This document shows, one piece after another, positions 23,138 to 36,600 of a DNA stretch of 64,000 bases; the first letter of the stretch is position 1; every line of letters begins with the position of its first letter. Made by a program: the position numbers and the translations under genes. The DNA is from Physcomitrium patens (lineage: Eukaryota > Streptophyta > Bryopsida > Funariales > Funariaceae), in NCBI RefSeq assembly GCF_000002425.4, contig NC_037254.1, forward strand, positions 14,481,850 through 14,545,849. The letters run 5' to 3'. The notes beneath the pieces were generated by a model. That model had not been told where the DNA came from. It made no database searches and saw nothing but the letters and a program-made list of their open reading frames with translations.

Positions 23138-26100
23138 TCAGACTACTAGCACATTAGCAAGGACATCCCTTTTGCCTTTAGCGTAAATGGTGTATACAAG
23201 CCGAACGGCGTCTACCCATGCATCCATGCTATCCCAGGTATCTGCAATCTGCACACCAACACCCCTCGCAAGAATCCGTTCGTGATGATCTAAGGTAAAA
23301 TGACAAATTTCACACAATATGTGGATTGAAACTACTTGTGTATGTAACAATAACGAGTGAATCCATACAGCTCGAGAAAGTCAACTTAGAAGCAAACGAA
23401 GAGATTGCATAGGGATGGGTAGTGCGAAAACAAGCAGCACATCCTAAAAATTACACAAAAATTACATGAAGATCAGAAAAGAATACTTTTGCATATTTTT
23501 ATTTATGTACAATGGGAAAACGACATGGAGGCGACACAATAGTTAGAAACATATTTCTACACTATAGCCTCCCTGAAACATTTAACATACATTATCATCA
23601 TGTCGGAATATGGCCTTCGATAAGATAAAAAAGAATAAGGTGTAGATAAGGGGTTAAGACAAGCACACAATCCATCATCAAATAGTGGACAAGGTCATAA
23701 CAGAAGTGGAAGAATCGTAGGAGACGAACCAGATATTGTTCACCAGCGTCAGTATCAATGCAAAAACTTCCTCCAGGCGGGAGGCTGAAATCTGCTGTTG
23801 GGGCTAGACCTAAAATATCTTCCATTGCGATTCTTAAAACCGATGACTTTGGAGCAATACTGCTACTTGCATTAATTTCTGAGGTAAGAGTGCTAGAGTG
23901 TCTCGAGTAGCTATGTGCAAGGGACTTTCGGTCAACTTTCTCCATCTGTACAAAGAGACCCCCGCCAAACCCTTAACCCCATGGAAAAACTCATTGCTGG
24001 ATAATTAGCAATGATTGATTATTAATGATAGAATTCAGGGAAAGTAATACATAAAAAACATAAATGAACTCAAACACTAAGAATCTCGCAAGTCCAGAAA
24101 AAATTTACATGCGTATGATGAAGTGAGTTACCCCATAAAGTGCCTCATGGTCGAGAACAAACCACAATCGCAACCAGTCATTATGTGGAGCCAGAGGGTC
24201 CCCAAAAGGAGGAATCGTCAACCATCCGGCTCGAAGGTAAGGCAGGGGCAACTGTAAAAACAAATATTTGAAACACAATTATAGACTGACTGAAAAATGC
24301 ATACAACACGAAACGCCTCCATATGAAACCAAAAGCAAGTTGAGAGTTCTTACGAAATTCCGCACCCGCCGTAGACCACCTCTATACACCTACACTTTCC
24401 AAACATATATTTCAACTGTGAGTTAAAATCCAGATTCAAGCTTAATAGTCAAGCGATGGTACTTAAGCAAGTCTAACATAAGTGAACAGGCTATTGATGC
24501 ATACCAACGTATCTACTCTATTCCCAACAAGTAAACAGAGACTCCAAATAAAAGACCATTTCCAAATATAAGTATTTCAGAATTGATTCTTTCTTGAGCC
24601 ATGTTACATTTTAGTTATAGAATCATGCATTCACTACATCCACCGAAAAACTATAGTGACTTAACCACAAAAATCCGTATATTCGATGAAGCCAAATGTT
24701 TGAAGGAAAGAATATTAGCCCTTAAAGAAAAATTAAATTAAATTAAATTAAAATTAAATTAAAATTAAAGAAAAAAAGAGTGAAATACTTTTAAATTGGT
24801 AGTGAAAAGATTAGGCTCCTACTGGATAATCAGGCTTCAGCGCATGTGCAGAAGCTATGTAGATGGCACATGATGTGGTGTAAGCTCTTTTTCTGTGAGT
24901 TTTCTTCCAGTCCTTGCAATATTTTCTCCCAGACCATACTGTTGAGGAAGGATGCACCACATGAACAACACACCAAAATATAGATGGAACCAAAAACCCT
25001 CCTCGTCCTTAAAAGAATTAAACGCCTATATATCGACAATGATCACTGTTTACAAGAAAGCACCGTCCCTTCAAGAAGGATCAAGAATTGGTTCGTACTA
25101 ACGCTGGGGTTGACCTCTGACTTAATGAGACATTTATAAGGAAACGAGTAGAAAAGAAGAAATTATATCAAAAAAAATTTGCAAACTTACCAGCACGGTT
25201 CCCAAGTTGTAAACAGCACGATGAAAGTCGAAGCGGAGTCGAATAGCAGCACGAAACTGGCGAAAATGAATAATTCAACAATTTGCGGAAGCTATCAAAT
25301 TTGAGATCAAAAGAAAACATCTCTGTGTTGGCATTTCAAAACCAGGAGTTCAAATTTGGGGAGGCATTGGCAAACTGTACTTTTCTTATTGCCATCTTGA
25401 TTATAGCACGTTCCTCTTTCAATGCAACAATGGCTCCAAGTTCCTGCGATTCCAAAGTCAACATTTGAACACCAGCGAGAAAACCCCAATTAAGGATTAG
25501 AATAAAAAAATTGCTAACAACCATTTCTGGGATTTAAACAATTCACAAAGCAGCCGCGTAATTGCAAAATGCTGTTCTTCTAAATTTCAAAAATTTGATA
25601 AATTGTTATTAAATAAAAAATATAACCTGCAGTGCAAGACCCCAGTTGTTCAATGCCTGCCAAGAAGAACCAGAGTGTTGGTCATACAAGAGATGATCAT
25701 ACTGATTTAATAACTCCACAAGTAGATAATGAAGAACATAGATTGCTTCTAGCTGGTGCACAATACTTCTTTGCCAAAGAAAGAACAACAAAGTCCTGTT
25801 AAGTGTCCATACATTTGGCACGAATGTAGGGAGGAAGCATCAGGCAGTTTTCTATCAAAACCTGCGGATGGGTGTACTTGAGAGCATCCGACAAATCTCT
25901 CGTAGACCAAAGATAAATAGTTATAAACTCAAACGTCTCGGGGGTCAAAGGCAAAGGTCGTTAAAGAGTAGGATGCAGTAGATTGGCCGCAAATACCTGA
26001 GGACTGTTCCAGTTCAGTTGCACAGCCCGGTCGTATCTGTCACACGCCTTCAAAACGAACAAGATGTTAGGCTGTATCTCAAATAGAACACTAAAATAGA

Positions 26101-28253
26101 ACACTAAAATAGAACACACGTTACTTAAGTTTAGAAACAAAAAGACTTGATCCTCGCCAATAGAGACAATAACCAACATCGTTGATTACAGGGTTGATCA
26201 GAAAGACTGGTGCGCAATTTATACAAGACCAGGATGGTAGAAGTGGCAGCATGTCAAGTCATTAATCGACCAAGTAGCACCTCGTGTAGAGTAGGACAAA
26301 GTTGAACAGCAGTCTGATATTTCTTGCATGCGTCCTCAAGCAGTGCATCCTTTTCTGGAGAACCCACCTCTGGTCCTGCATTGTCTGCACTTTCCTGCCA
26401 AAAGGGGGTATTTGATCATGAGTGAAAGCGGCACAGATGACAATCTCAAATTAAGGGAGAAATAAAACAAAAACAAAAAAAACAAAAAAAATTGAAAATA
26501 TGAAACATTGAAGAAATAGCTTGCATGACATATCACCTGCTCACAAGCAACTTGCGAGTACATATGACCAGAGAACACACCTGAAGAACCAGTGCCCAGT
26601 TGTACAGAGCATCATGGTTCTCTGGATTTTTCTCCACGTCCACTGCATACCTGTGAAGGAAGATGTGGATTCGTCAGACACATCCAGATTCAAGTGTACA
26701 CAACAGCCTGATGAGAGTTACCTGAAATCTTACAGATCTTTCAAAACTTGACTTGCACCCAACTGCAAAAATGTGCACGATTTTCTCCCTTCCGAACTAA
26801 AGTTGCGTAGATACGTGTCATGGGGTTTTGATTTTGCCTTCCCAATTCTACTACATAATCTAGAATTAAAGCTGATTTTTTTAGAAAGTAACCATTGCAT
26901 ACCGCTTAGCTGCAAAAGCAAGAATAAGTTGTCGGGAGTGTCCTTCATCCTCAACAGCATTATCATACAGGATGTCTCCAACTATGTTTGCGCCACTGGT
27001 AGATGACCTGTGACTCAGAACGTCATTCCTGCACATGACGAGGATTGCACTCGTACTTTATAAAATAACCACCACATAATCAAGTGCAGATGAAGAGATA
27101 ACAGATGCACAACATGGAAAACAACAAGATGAAGTCAACGATTAACTAGCATTCAATGACTCCAGAGTCCATCAATTCTCTACATGACCAAACTAGTTGA
27201 TATAAAGCTCCAAGAGAGGACTGCATGTTCATGACATACGACTGCAACACAATGACAATGAAAACGAGCGAGCAAGTGAACACAAGTCAAAAAGCAGAGG
27301 ACTTGATTCGGTACCCAACAAGTTCATTCTTCATGGCATTGCCGCCCAATATTTTAGGTTTCCACAGTAACTTGAAGCATCACAGGTGATCTAAAGAGAG
27401 ATCGATTCGCAAAGAAAAACACGTTTCAGTGCATGTGAGAAGGACATAGATTTACCAGCAACATCAACATTGACTGCGCTTACTAACAAGGGCATGGTTA
27501 ACTGAATAGGCAGCATTAGAAACTTCATCATCCAATGGACAACATACCTGTCCGAATCGCCCAAATGTGCCGGCTTCAAAGTTCTAGAAGACGCATTGTC
27601 ACCATTGCATTGGGATGTTGTCTGTTCAACATCACTACCTACCCCATCAACCACACAAATCTCAACTATTTCATCGTTGAACAGAGGTGCCTCCAACAGA
27701 TCAGCCCCAGACACTGTCCTCGATGTATTCTTATGGTTATCTTGGCTGCCTACATGCTCAAATGTTTTTAGATTCCATTGCTCACTGTCAGCTCCTTGTA
27801 AAACAGTCAGGCCTTAACCAGTGCAATTTTCTCATCCACTCTTATTTTCATAGAGATACCCTGTGCCCGCAACACCAGAATTGAGATCATTCGAAGGAGC
27901 GTGCTCTGCAGGTAGGAGAGAACCGTTGTCATCAATGTTCTCCGTGGCAAGGCTCTAAGATTCATCCACAGCCTCCCTGCTGTTTACAATCGATCCGTGA
28001 AAAAAAGATTCGAATGGTCAAATGCCAGAGGCTCAGGAGGATGCACTGCTTTCTTGATGCTATCTTCGGTTTGATTTTGTTTATTCAAATTGCTCAACGC
28101 TGTCTGTAACAGAACGCTTTCCAAATGCGACTGCTTCAAGAGGAGTAAGAGAACTTTAGACAAGGGGAAGGGCGTGACCCCCTGTACAAAATCTGAAGCA
28201 TCATGTCCTTCCCGTCCTCTGCCATAGCTACAAGATCGGAATAGGAGTAACAT
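23138..28253 (-). CDS. Plant TPR protein gene, probably disrupted
   Basis: Conserved plant tetratricopeptide protein with a C-terminal PH-like region; molecular function not known to me. Exons I can place (5'-3'): about 27784-27548, 27007-26903, 26650-26581, 26394-26281, 26047-25997, 25656-25627, 25443-25381, 25256-25191, 24938-24823, 24389-24354, 24251-24132, 23945-23730, 23248-23138 (stop TGA). Landmarks: [109 protein letters not shown] and [14 protein letters not shown]. The N-terminal part (28.25-27.8 kb) is coding-like ([12 protein letters not shown] just inside the first listed exon), but its exon borders are unresolved. Two defects: exon 24938-24823 is 116 nt and shifts frame internally, and the exon expected between LCPTLHE and ACDRYDRAV is absent or decayed. 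Either pseudogene, recent null allele, or sequence error. Confidence 0.7.
26079..26120. repeat. 13-bp tandem repeat in a TPR-gene intron
   Basis: The unit TAGAACACTAAAA occurs about 2.6 times in tandem, inside the intron where an expected TPR exon is missing. Confidence 0.85.
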
Positions 28254-30657
28254 CCTGTCCTCATGGCCTAGACAAGGTTCGAAGGGTAAAAGGCGATCCC
28301 TAATTGGAATAGAAGGAAGTGTGAGCTACGCTAAGAGGTGAGCAGCGAAGAATCCTAAGTATGTCAGACGCAAGCCATCAATGAGATGCAGTCTAATTCA
28401 ACGCATGAAGTGGATGAGAAGAGCAAGTTTGACGAAAAAAATTGTAAAGGGAATGCATGTAGAGAGACCGAGCAAGGGAGAGACGGAAGAGAAGAATCAC
28501 AACAAATTGAAAGGGAATGCAGGAGAAGCAGGAACAGGGTTGATCGACGCAAGGAGAACGGAAAGGGACGGCAATTGATAGCTATAGCAAAATGGGAGAG
28601 AAAAAAAAAACAAACAAACAAACAAACAAACAGAAACGAAAACAAAGAAGAACAGAAGGGCAAGGGAGAAGAGCACCAGGGAGGTTCAACTGACTTACAA
28701 GCAGTGGTAACAATGAAGATGCGCTCGCCTCAACTGCAGGGCCTACCAGCCAAACCTGGATGATAAGAGAAGTGAGTCACGAGGAGTGTAAGCGGGAGGA
28801 GACCATGCACCAGCACGCACACATTCCATGAAAGGGAAGTTGGCGATCAAAGCCCAGGCATCGTAGTCGTAGTAGTAGAAGGGGCAGACAAGAAACTGAG
28901 TCTACCAACCAAAAATCCTCCTCCCTTCTTCTTCTTCTTCTTCTTCTTCTACTACTACTACTGCGACTATACTGTCCCTTCTGCTGCTGCTTCCGCTTCT
29001 TCTTCCTCCTCCTCCTCCAATTCCTGATCCTCAGCATTGCTCTATCCCGTTGGAACGCGACATTGGCTTGCATTCATGGTGCGAAGCCAGCCAGCCGCAC
29101 TGCGACAGGGGCCTGAGCTTGGGGGAGCATTGTCGGAGCTCGAAGTAGGACTTGGAGGCTGCAGCCATTCTTCCTCCCCCTTCATGGGTTCGCGTCATCG
29201 ACACGTGTATCTCCCTCCTTTGGTGCTGCCAACGTGGCTCTCTTCAGCCACTTTTCCCTCAGAAAATAGTAGGGCGTGGTTTTTAAACCATTTTTTCTGC
29301 ATGGCATGGGTACCCACCTCAACTTTGGGTGATAGCTTTGAACACATGAAAATTGTCTAGTAGTTGTAAGTGCTTGTGTGATCTCTAAGTAACCATTCTT
29401 TAGTTGATATGGTTGTAGTTGTGTGTGAGTTTTTTTTTCATAAGACTGGTAAAAAAGCAAGGGGTTTCACACTTTCATAAAAGTTAAAAGATGTGCATGT
29501 GTATGAAACCAAGTAATCAAACTTAATAATTATTTGAAAAGCTCTTTAAAATACATCCATTTTCTAATTCTTAAGTATTTTGAAAACTCCTGAACTGTGT
29601 CATTAGTGCACATGATTGCAAAATCAGACATTGTAATGAACAACCAAGTGACTTAAATAAAATATGAATAAAATAGAAATAAATAAATCACAATGATTTT
29701 ATTTTTTCATACAATATAAAGGATGCTTTTTAAATGTGGGCTTGGATTCATAAGTATCCTTAAATATGTCACGTGACTATAAAAAAAATATACAGAAAAA
29801 TCTTTCAAGCTAATTCACAAAACATCTTTTTCATTATCAAATTTTAAAATTTGTATATGTAGCATTACATGAATCTTTTTTACTTTTTGAGTTGAAAGAA
29901 TGACTATACAGATTTTATTTTTTAAATTATTTAATGATTGAAATTATTGCTTTCAAAAAAGAAATCCATCATGTATGAGAGGTGAAAACGGAATACCTGC
30001 CAAGTTGCAATTCATGCGAGGTCACCAATCCGGTTCGCGACTGACGTGGCATAAAAATGCTCCGGAGAAGCGGTAGGGCATGGGAATGCGGGGTGCGGTG
30101 TGAAAGGGGGTCGAGAGGAGTGGGGATGCCCTGCTCTGCTCCTGCTCTGCTCTCTGCTCCTGTTCCCGCCCCTTCCCTTCCCTTTTGCCTGGCTGGACTC
30201 GATTTTGTTGTTCTTTTGGTCTCTCGTTCTCTCAAATGGTGGCGCACCATCGCCACGCCCGGCAATCCAGCCCCAACAGACACTCACAATCACACATACA
30301 CACACTCACTCACACACTCACACCCAGGCAGGCAGGCAGGCAGGCCGCGTGGATCCCTTCACTCGCTGTTCCTCCATTCTCTCTTCTACGCCGCTCTCCC
30401 CCCATCTCTTCCCCTTTCTCCATGCAATTCTGTGATTACACTTAACAAAAATTCCTCTTCTCTAGCGCATGGAATTTCTACTTTGCGCCCTCTTGGTTTC
30501 CTCTCCCGTTTCTCAATTGGTCGATCGTCGCTGCCCATTCTCATTCTTTGCGTTCTCCTACTCCTCTTCATCCATGTTGCGCTCTTCTTCTTCTTCTTCT
30601 TCTTCTTCTTCTGCTTCTTCTTCGTTAACTCGGGTGCTCCTGTAGACCAATCCAGTC
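28254..30657. other. Divergent intergenic region between TPR and SGR6-type genes
   Basis: 28.36-29.1 kb is low-complexity, purine-rich on the plus strand at first, then TTC/CTT/TAC trinucleotide repeats (about 28,922-28,962) and TCC-rich DNA; frames here rich in Lys/Arg/Ser or Phe/Ser are composition artefacts. 29.4-29.97 kb is AT-rich. 30.0-30.66 kb is C/T-rich with CACA/CACT, a (CAGG)5 run at about 30,327-30,345 and a TTC run at about 30,583-30,612 just before the start codon, and is probably promoter plus 5' leader of the downstream gene. Confidence 0.55.
30583..30612 (+). repeat. TTC microsatellite in 5' leader
   Basis: About ten TTC/CTT units ending about 45 bases upstream of the SGR6-type start codon. 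Pyrimidine-rich leaders close to start codons are common in plant genes. Confidence 0.8.
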
Positions 30658-33600
30658 ATGGCCATGGCTATTGAGGGAACTTCAATCTCTCCTCGAACAG
30701 GTTGTCATCACACCAACTGTCTTTTCACCATTTAATCCTTGAGCTCATTGTTGCATATGCTTCTTCCCTCAGATGACCCAACAAAATTAAATCTTCTTTC
30801 ATTTCTCTGTTTCCATCTTCTAGCGGTGATACGAGTGCTGGTGGGAGCTGTGGGAGATAACTCATCTACTGTTCAAGATGCCGCTGCAGCTGCCTTGCGC
30901 CAAAATGCCCGACAGTATGTCTCTTTCCCTGCAATCATATATTTGTATGGAACCACGCAGCATGCTACTTAAATCCTTTTCAACCCTTGTGAATCAGGGA
31001 ATATCATCAATCTCAGGTGATAGCCTACAGCATGAGTGCGATGTGGTTGATGGATAAGGGTTGTGCGTGACTGCAGGAATGCTACAACAGTCCTCGACTG
31101 CTGCGCTGCAAGTCTTCGAGGGTCCAAGAAGGTATTGCTTTCCACGAGTCTCTAACCACTTTTCCTGTTCTCAGAATGCATATTGTTACAAAATCCATGC
31201 ATCTGGTGTCTTTCTACAAAATCACCTGGTGGTTTATGAGAAGGTTACAAAGGTAAGTATTACTGATGCTTTCATGTTGTGTCATTGCTAGCGAACACCA
31301 TCTGCAACCGAACCAGGAGTTGTATGTCGATCATTACTTGATTTCAGGTTTAATCGAATTATTATTTTGATGGTTTTCTCTTTCGTCACTCGAGAACTCG
31401 TTGATCAAATACTATGCGGTGTGCATCATACAGCGAAGTGTTCAGCTGGGCAATTACCGCGCTGGTTTGCTTCTCATCATGGCACACACAGTGCGTGAAA
31501 TGAGAGACGAAGAAGTCGATGCCGCGTTTATGCGTAAAGTCACGAAACTTGCTATGGCAGACCTTTCTATGAACAAGGTACTTTCAATATGCTTTGGCAT
31601 CTGTGAAAGATTAAATAGCTTCGCGCAAAGCCCATGGACTGTGAAAGTGCTCCTGACGCCTTCAATCTTTAGACCTTCACAATCACATGTCTTTCACAAG
31701 TTTGTATTTGGTGTGAGCAGGAGATGAACCCGGATTGGCTGCACTCTGCTTCAAGTCTTCTTGTGGCACTTGGGTCTAGATTCCCCGATATGGTATTGCT
31801 AGTGTTTCCGATCTTTGTCATGGGACATTTGATTATGTAGGTTGAATTCTTTATTTTCTCCGAAAGTTCTTGTTTCTTTTTCGTATTTTCATTAGTCCTT
31901 GCTTCATTATACAGATGATGGACGAAATTTTTAATCAGTTGGGAGGACCTTCAGTTCCTGTTGTCGCCCTCGTTCAGACGCTGTCGGAGTTTGCCAAATT
32001 ACATGGTTGGTTGTTTTCTATGTATTGTCTTAATCGGTCTGAATCTCTATTAGTGCTCCTCGAAATGAAATTTATCTGCTGGCCATGAGATTCTCTCCTC
32101 ATTTTCAATATTTCCGTATCTCTGACCATCTGGAAAAAATATATTTGTGCAAACGGTGGTTTGTGTAAAGTTTTCCACTAATGATTCGACATAGTTCAAG
32201 GGCTGATGGCTGAGAATGACCTGTCCGTGACCTGAGGCTGCATATTTTAGAGTATTGAACCCCAATTTTTAATTTTCAATTTCTTAGAATTTTAACCATA
32301 AACTTCCTTGCTGATTCAGTACTCAAGTCTGTACATGACGTGTTTCCTTGTGCCTTCACAATTGCAACAGTCTTGATTATGATTGCTGGTTTGTCAATTC
32401 TGACAGTTTGCATTGTTTTAAATGAAAGCTTTGCAGTTTGCTCCACGATTGAAGAATGTACTCTCACGGGTGCTACCTCTCTTAGGCAGTGTTAAAGATT
32501 CGCAAAGAAATATCTTTGCAAAAGGTGAGGAGTTCTAGCATTTTCATTTTTATTTATTCCCTGCACCTCCCCCATCATTTGCTAGTAGCTATCTGGTGAA
32601 CAATTCACCATATTCTTTTCTTAAGAGGTTTCTTTATTTGGTATATTAGCCAATCTACCACCTTGCTATGCCTCCATAGGAATCTGCGTTTCAAGTGTTC
32701 GTGCATCGTGTTTGGATGCTCAAGTCTTTCATTTCAGAAAAGTTACGAGGATGATTTGCGCTGACTTGGAGAGATGAATTCGATACGAGCTCTAGTTTGT
32801 ATACATATCAAAGAATGGTATGTTTGACAGAAAAATGCAATATGATGCTACTGCAGCCATGACATCTTGGTGTGAAGCTGTTTCTCAGCATCAAGAAGCC
32901 TCCCGTACACCCACTCCGTTGGGAAGTGACCTGCAGTAAGTGGTTCTGATCATTCCCTTGCTTTCAACAATAAAAACATGTCACAAGGTCTGATGTTTTG
33001 TAGGAAATATAATTTTGCGGGTTAGGCCAGTATTAGAGTGCAGAACATAACTTGGACTCTATCTATGTAATGTAAGTTTTTACCTCAGAACTAGTGATGG
33101 AGTTCCAGATGAATTTCTTTCCATCATGCCTTTCGGACACATGCTATGCGTAAGGACAATACTAATCAGTATACTTGTGGAATTTGCCCCTGTGCAGAGC
33201 ACTTCTGCACTCAGCATTTGAACTTTTTCTCAATTCGTGGGTGCTTTCTCGAGATAGGAAGGTAAGTCTACTCCCCAACCAGCTGCAAGCGCTGTGAAGC
33301 ACTGAATTGAGTGTTGCAGTGCTGATTACATCTTCGTCCCTGCATCACTTCAGAGGATACTACTTGGTTTTTCTATTGCATCATGAAGGGTTCCTATTTG
33401 TATCATAGCTAATGAACATTTCTTGCTTTAGCTTCCTTTAATAAAGCTCTGGCTTGAGAGGATACGCGTTATCAGGAGTAACCTTCCCATGTTCACTTCA
33501 ATATTTTGAAACTAGAAAGCTTATTTAGTGTTGAAGAATAACGATGTTGTTCCTGGATCCAGGTGCGCTCTGCAACGGCAGAAGCCTTGGGTGAACTGGT

Positions 33601-36600
33601 GGGTTTGATGAGCAAACCACAACTGACGTTGGCTCTTCCTAGACTCCTCCCCGCTATATTAGCCGTGTACGTATCCGTTATTTAAGTTCTAACCTCATAG
33701 AATAATTCATGCTGAATGGTTAGAAGAAGTGAGGTGTACTTTTACAGTTACTGGCTCAGCATCATGTGCGTGGTTGGTCCGCTTAAGTGTTAGCCACCTA
33801 CCTTTGTTAATCATTGTTAAACAATGTTAGTATCCGACTCATGGAATTAAAATTACACTGTTCTTCTCCCTGTGTTTCCAGCTAGTTGGGGTCACCTTTA
33901 CATTGTAAGTCGTTATCCCTGTTGACATCTTCAACATTGCTGTTGGCAGCTACAAGAAGGAAAAGGAGGATCCGCTTCCAGCTGCACATAGTCTCCATAT
34001 GGTTCTGAATGCAGTATTATTGAATTATGGTTCTCCATTGGTCGATTTTCAGGTACTTTTGTACTTTTTATCTATCAATCTAAGGCTGGCAATTTTTGCC
34101 GAACTGCTCCTCTAATTCCTAACTGTTCTACAAATTATTGACTACTAGCAGGTTTGGTATTCACAATTGTTCTTTTAGGTAGCGCATGATGCGTATGATT
34201 CACTGAGCTCTCCGGATGTCAGCTCTGGTGGTCGCGGTCTGCACTTTATGGATGAAGATTCTTTCTAAGTTGATATTTGTTACAGCACAGTTCAGTAAGG
34301 GAAAAAAGAAGAAAGAATAAGATTATATGTTTGTCTAACCTTATACTATTGGATACGTGCATATTTGATCAGGCCTTGTTGGCCACGTTGAATGTATTAC
34401 TCCCAGTGGCATATTTTTCTACAAGCAAAGGAAGTGGAGATGAACTTAGCTCATACTTGAAGGTGATTTGTACTTCATATAATTTGTGATGGGTGGCCGT
34501 GAATTCTATTTGGAGGATAGTGTTCATGTTGTATGTACAATCATTTTCTTATGCGTATCTACAATCTTCAGAGTTGATTGTCTTCTGAAATTGCTGATAG
34601 GACGATTCAAAGATTTGAGTTGGGTAAATTGGCTGAAATTGATGAGCTGCAATTAATGCGTTGGAGTGCTCCTTTCTGGTTCTTGTAGAGCTTCAACGAA
34701 GTTTTGCACTGCTTTGTAATAATTGGTGCTGTTTATCCAGAGGAAATGTACACTTTCCTATTGCACGTACGTTTCTCTCTTCTAGACCCTTTTACTGTAC
34801 TATTAAGTGAAACTGTACATGAGGCTGATAGGACTGTTTTGCAACGAATCGGTGGCACGCGAAGTAAAGTTTGACTTTCTTGGTACTGTTCTTGCGGATA
34901 AGCCTATTGGATAACTACGATTGATTACTACTCCTAAGGTCATCAGCTTTCTAAGTCACACACTGCTTTGGGTGGTCTGTTTCAGCGTTTAAAAGCCAGA
35001 GAGGATCCCATACGGCTCGGTTCCTGCTCAGTGATAAAGCATTTACTAACAAGGTGCAATTATGTGAAATCCTACATGAGCTTTTTAGCTCACTTTAATA
35101 TATTTATGCTTTCTTGAGTTTGCTCATTATGTTACCAATTGTATGTATTATATTTATGGAATATATTTCAGGCTTTCATTCTGCTAGTTAAAGATAATTC
35201 GTTACTCTGAATCTTTTCTTTTTCAACACTGTCGCCTAATTTTGCTGATATGCCTACATCAATTTTGTTGCATTGATGCACCTGGGATCCATTTATTTAC
35301 AGGTTGTCTGAGCCATGGGCATCAAGGAAAGTGGAGCTTGTTGAGGTGGTGGGGGATCTTTTGCAGGAGAAAGACCTCAATACTAAAAAGGCAGTTGCCG
35401 AGGTATTAGGGCCTTATTTGTGAGCTCTTGTTATCATCTTATATGGATAATCGCCGTTTATTATTTAGATTAATTAAGATAAGTAGATGTTCTCAAGTGA
35501 TTTCGATTGTACCTAAATATTGTTAGTCGAAGATATATCACATTTATTTATCGATTTCCATCTTCATAAAGAAACAAGCTATTACTATTCTGTTATATCT
35601 CTTAGCTAACAAGTTGTTGATATATCTTAATCTATTTCAGCTCATTGTATCGATGGCATCTCATGGGGTTTTCACGAAGGATACTGGAGAACCATATGTT
35701 GAATTTTTAGTGCAGCAGTGTGCTATATCGGATGCTGAGGTTGAACGAGTACAAGCGGAACATGCAGCTATTGAGAAGGCCATGGGCATGCTGCTTGCTT
35801 CTCCCAATAAAACCGAGGTTTTTTTTTGTTTTTGATTTTTCTCTTATACTATATATTTTTTTATTTCCTCTTTCTTTTTTCTTTGTTTTGTACCTTTACT
35901 GATACGTTTTTTGGTATGATTCTACTATCTTTAATTAAAGTATTATTGATTTTATGTTTGGAAAAAGTGATGAAACCTGTAGATTTTTATCCATCCAAGG
36001 TTTTGAGCGGAACTTGTAAAGGGTTGTATTTGTTAATAGATGGAGACTCAGCAGAGGTCTATCAAATATCTATCGATGTATATTCAGGATTTGTCAATTT
36101 CTGATGCACAGATCAATGTGGGAGCTGTTTCACCATCTGAACTGCGAGCTGTGAGTGAGAAAAGCTTGCTCTTGCTCGCAGGCATTGTCGCTAACGTGGA
36201 GGTTGGTCCTTTCTGGCCAGCTTTTTGAGGCACAAAGAACAGGATGCCTGTGTTAAGGCATTTGACTTTTAATTCAAGTTCTCAAACTTTCTCTTTTGCT
36301 TATAATCCGGGTTCTGAATAATGGATGACACAAGACGGTCGAAATGAGTGAGTCCTTTCTAATTGATTTAGATTTTGCCGCATCAAAAATTTGAGACGTT
36401 GTTCCTCATGTCACGCAGTTGGTTATTTATGCCCTATTTTTTGTCTTTAATATGTTGGCTACCTTTTTCCCTTCTTGTCCTGGTGTTCCTGTTGCAGGTC
36501 GTTCTTTGGCCTTTATTGCTGAAGATGCTAGTAGTGGAAAAGTATACGGGCGCTGCATCCACGGTATATTGTTCATTCTTATTTGATAGTCACTGCCGCT

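Noticed and set aside
27900-28050. In-frame TAG and apparent T7 frameshift in the TPR gene's 5' coding-like region
   Set aside because: A plausible donor (GTAAAC at about 27,989) would place the stop inside an intron, so it is not evidence of decay by itself.
28777-29073. Minus-strand Arg/Ser/Lys-rich frame resembling an RS-domain protein
   Set aside because: It is the translation of TTC/TCC trinucleotide low-complexity DNA in the 5' flank; no flanking domain or splice support.
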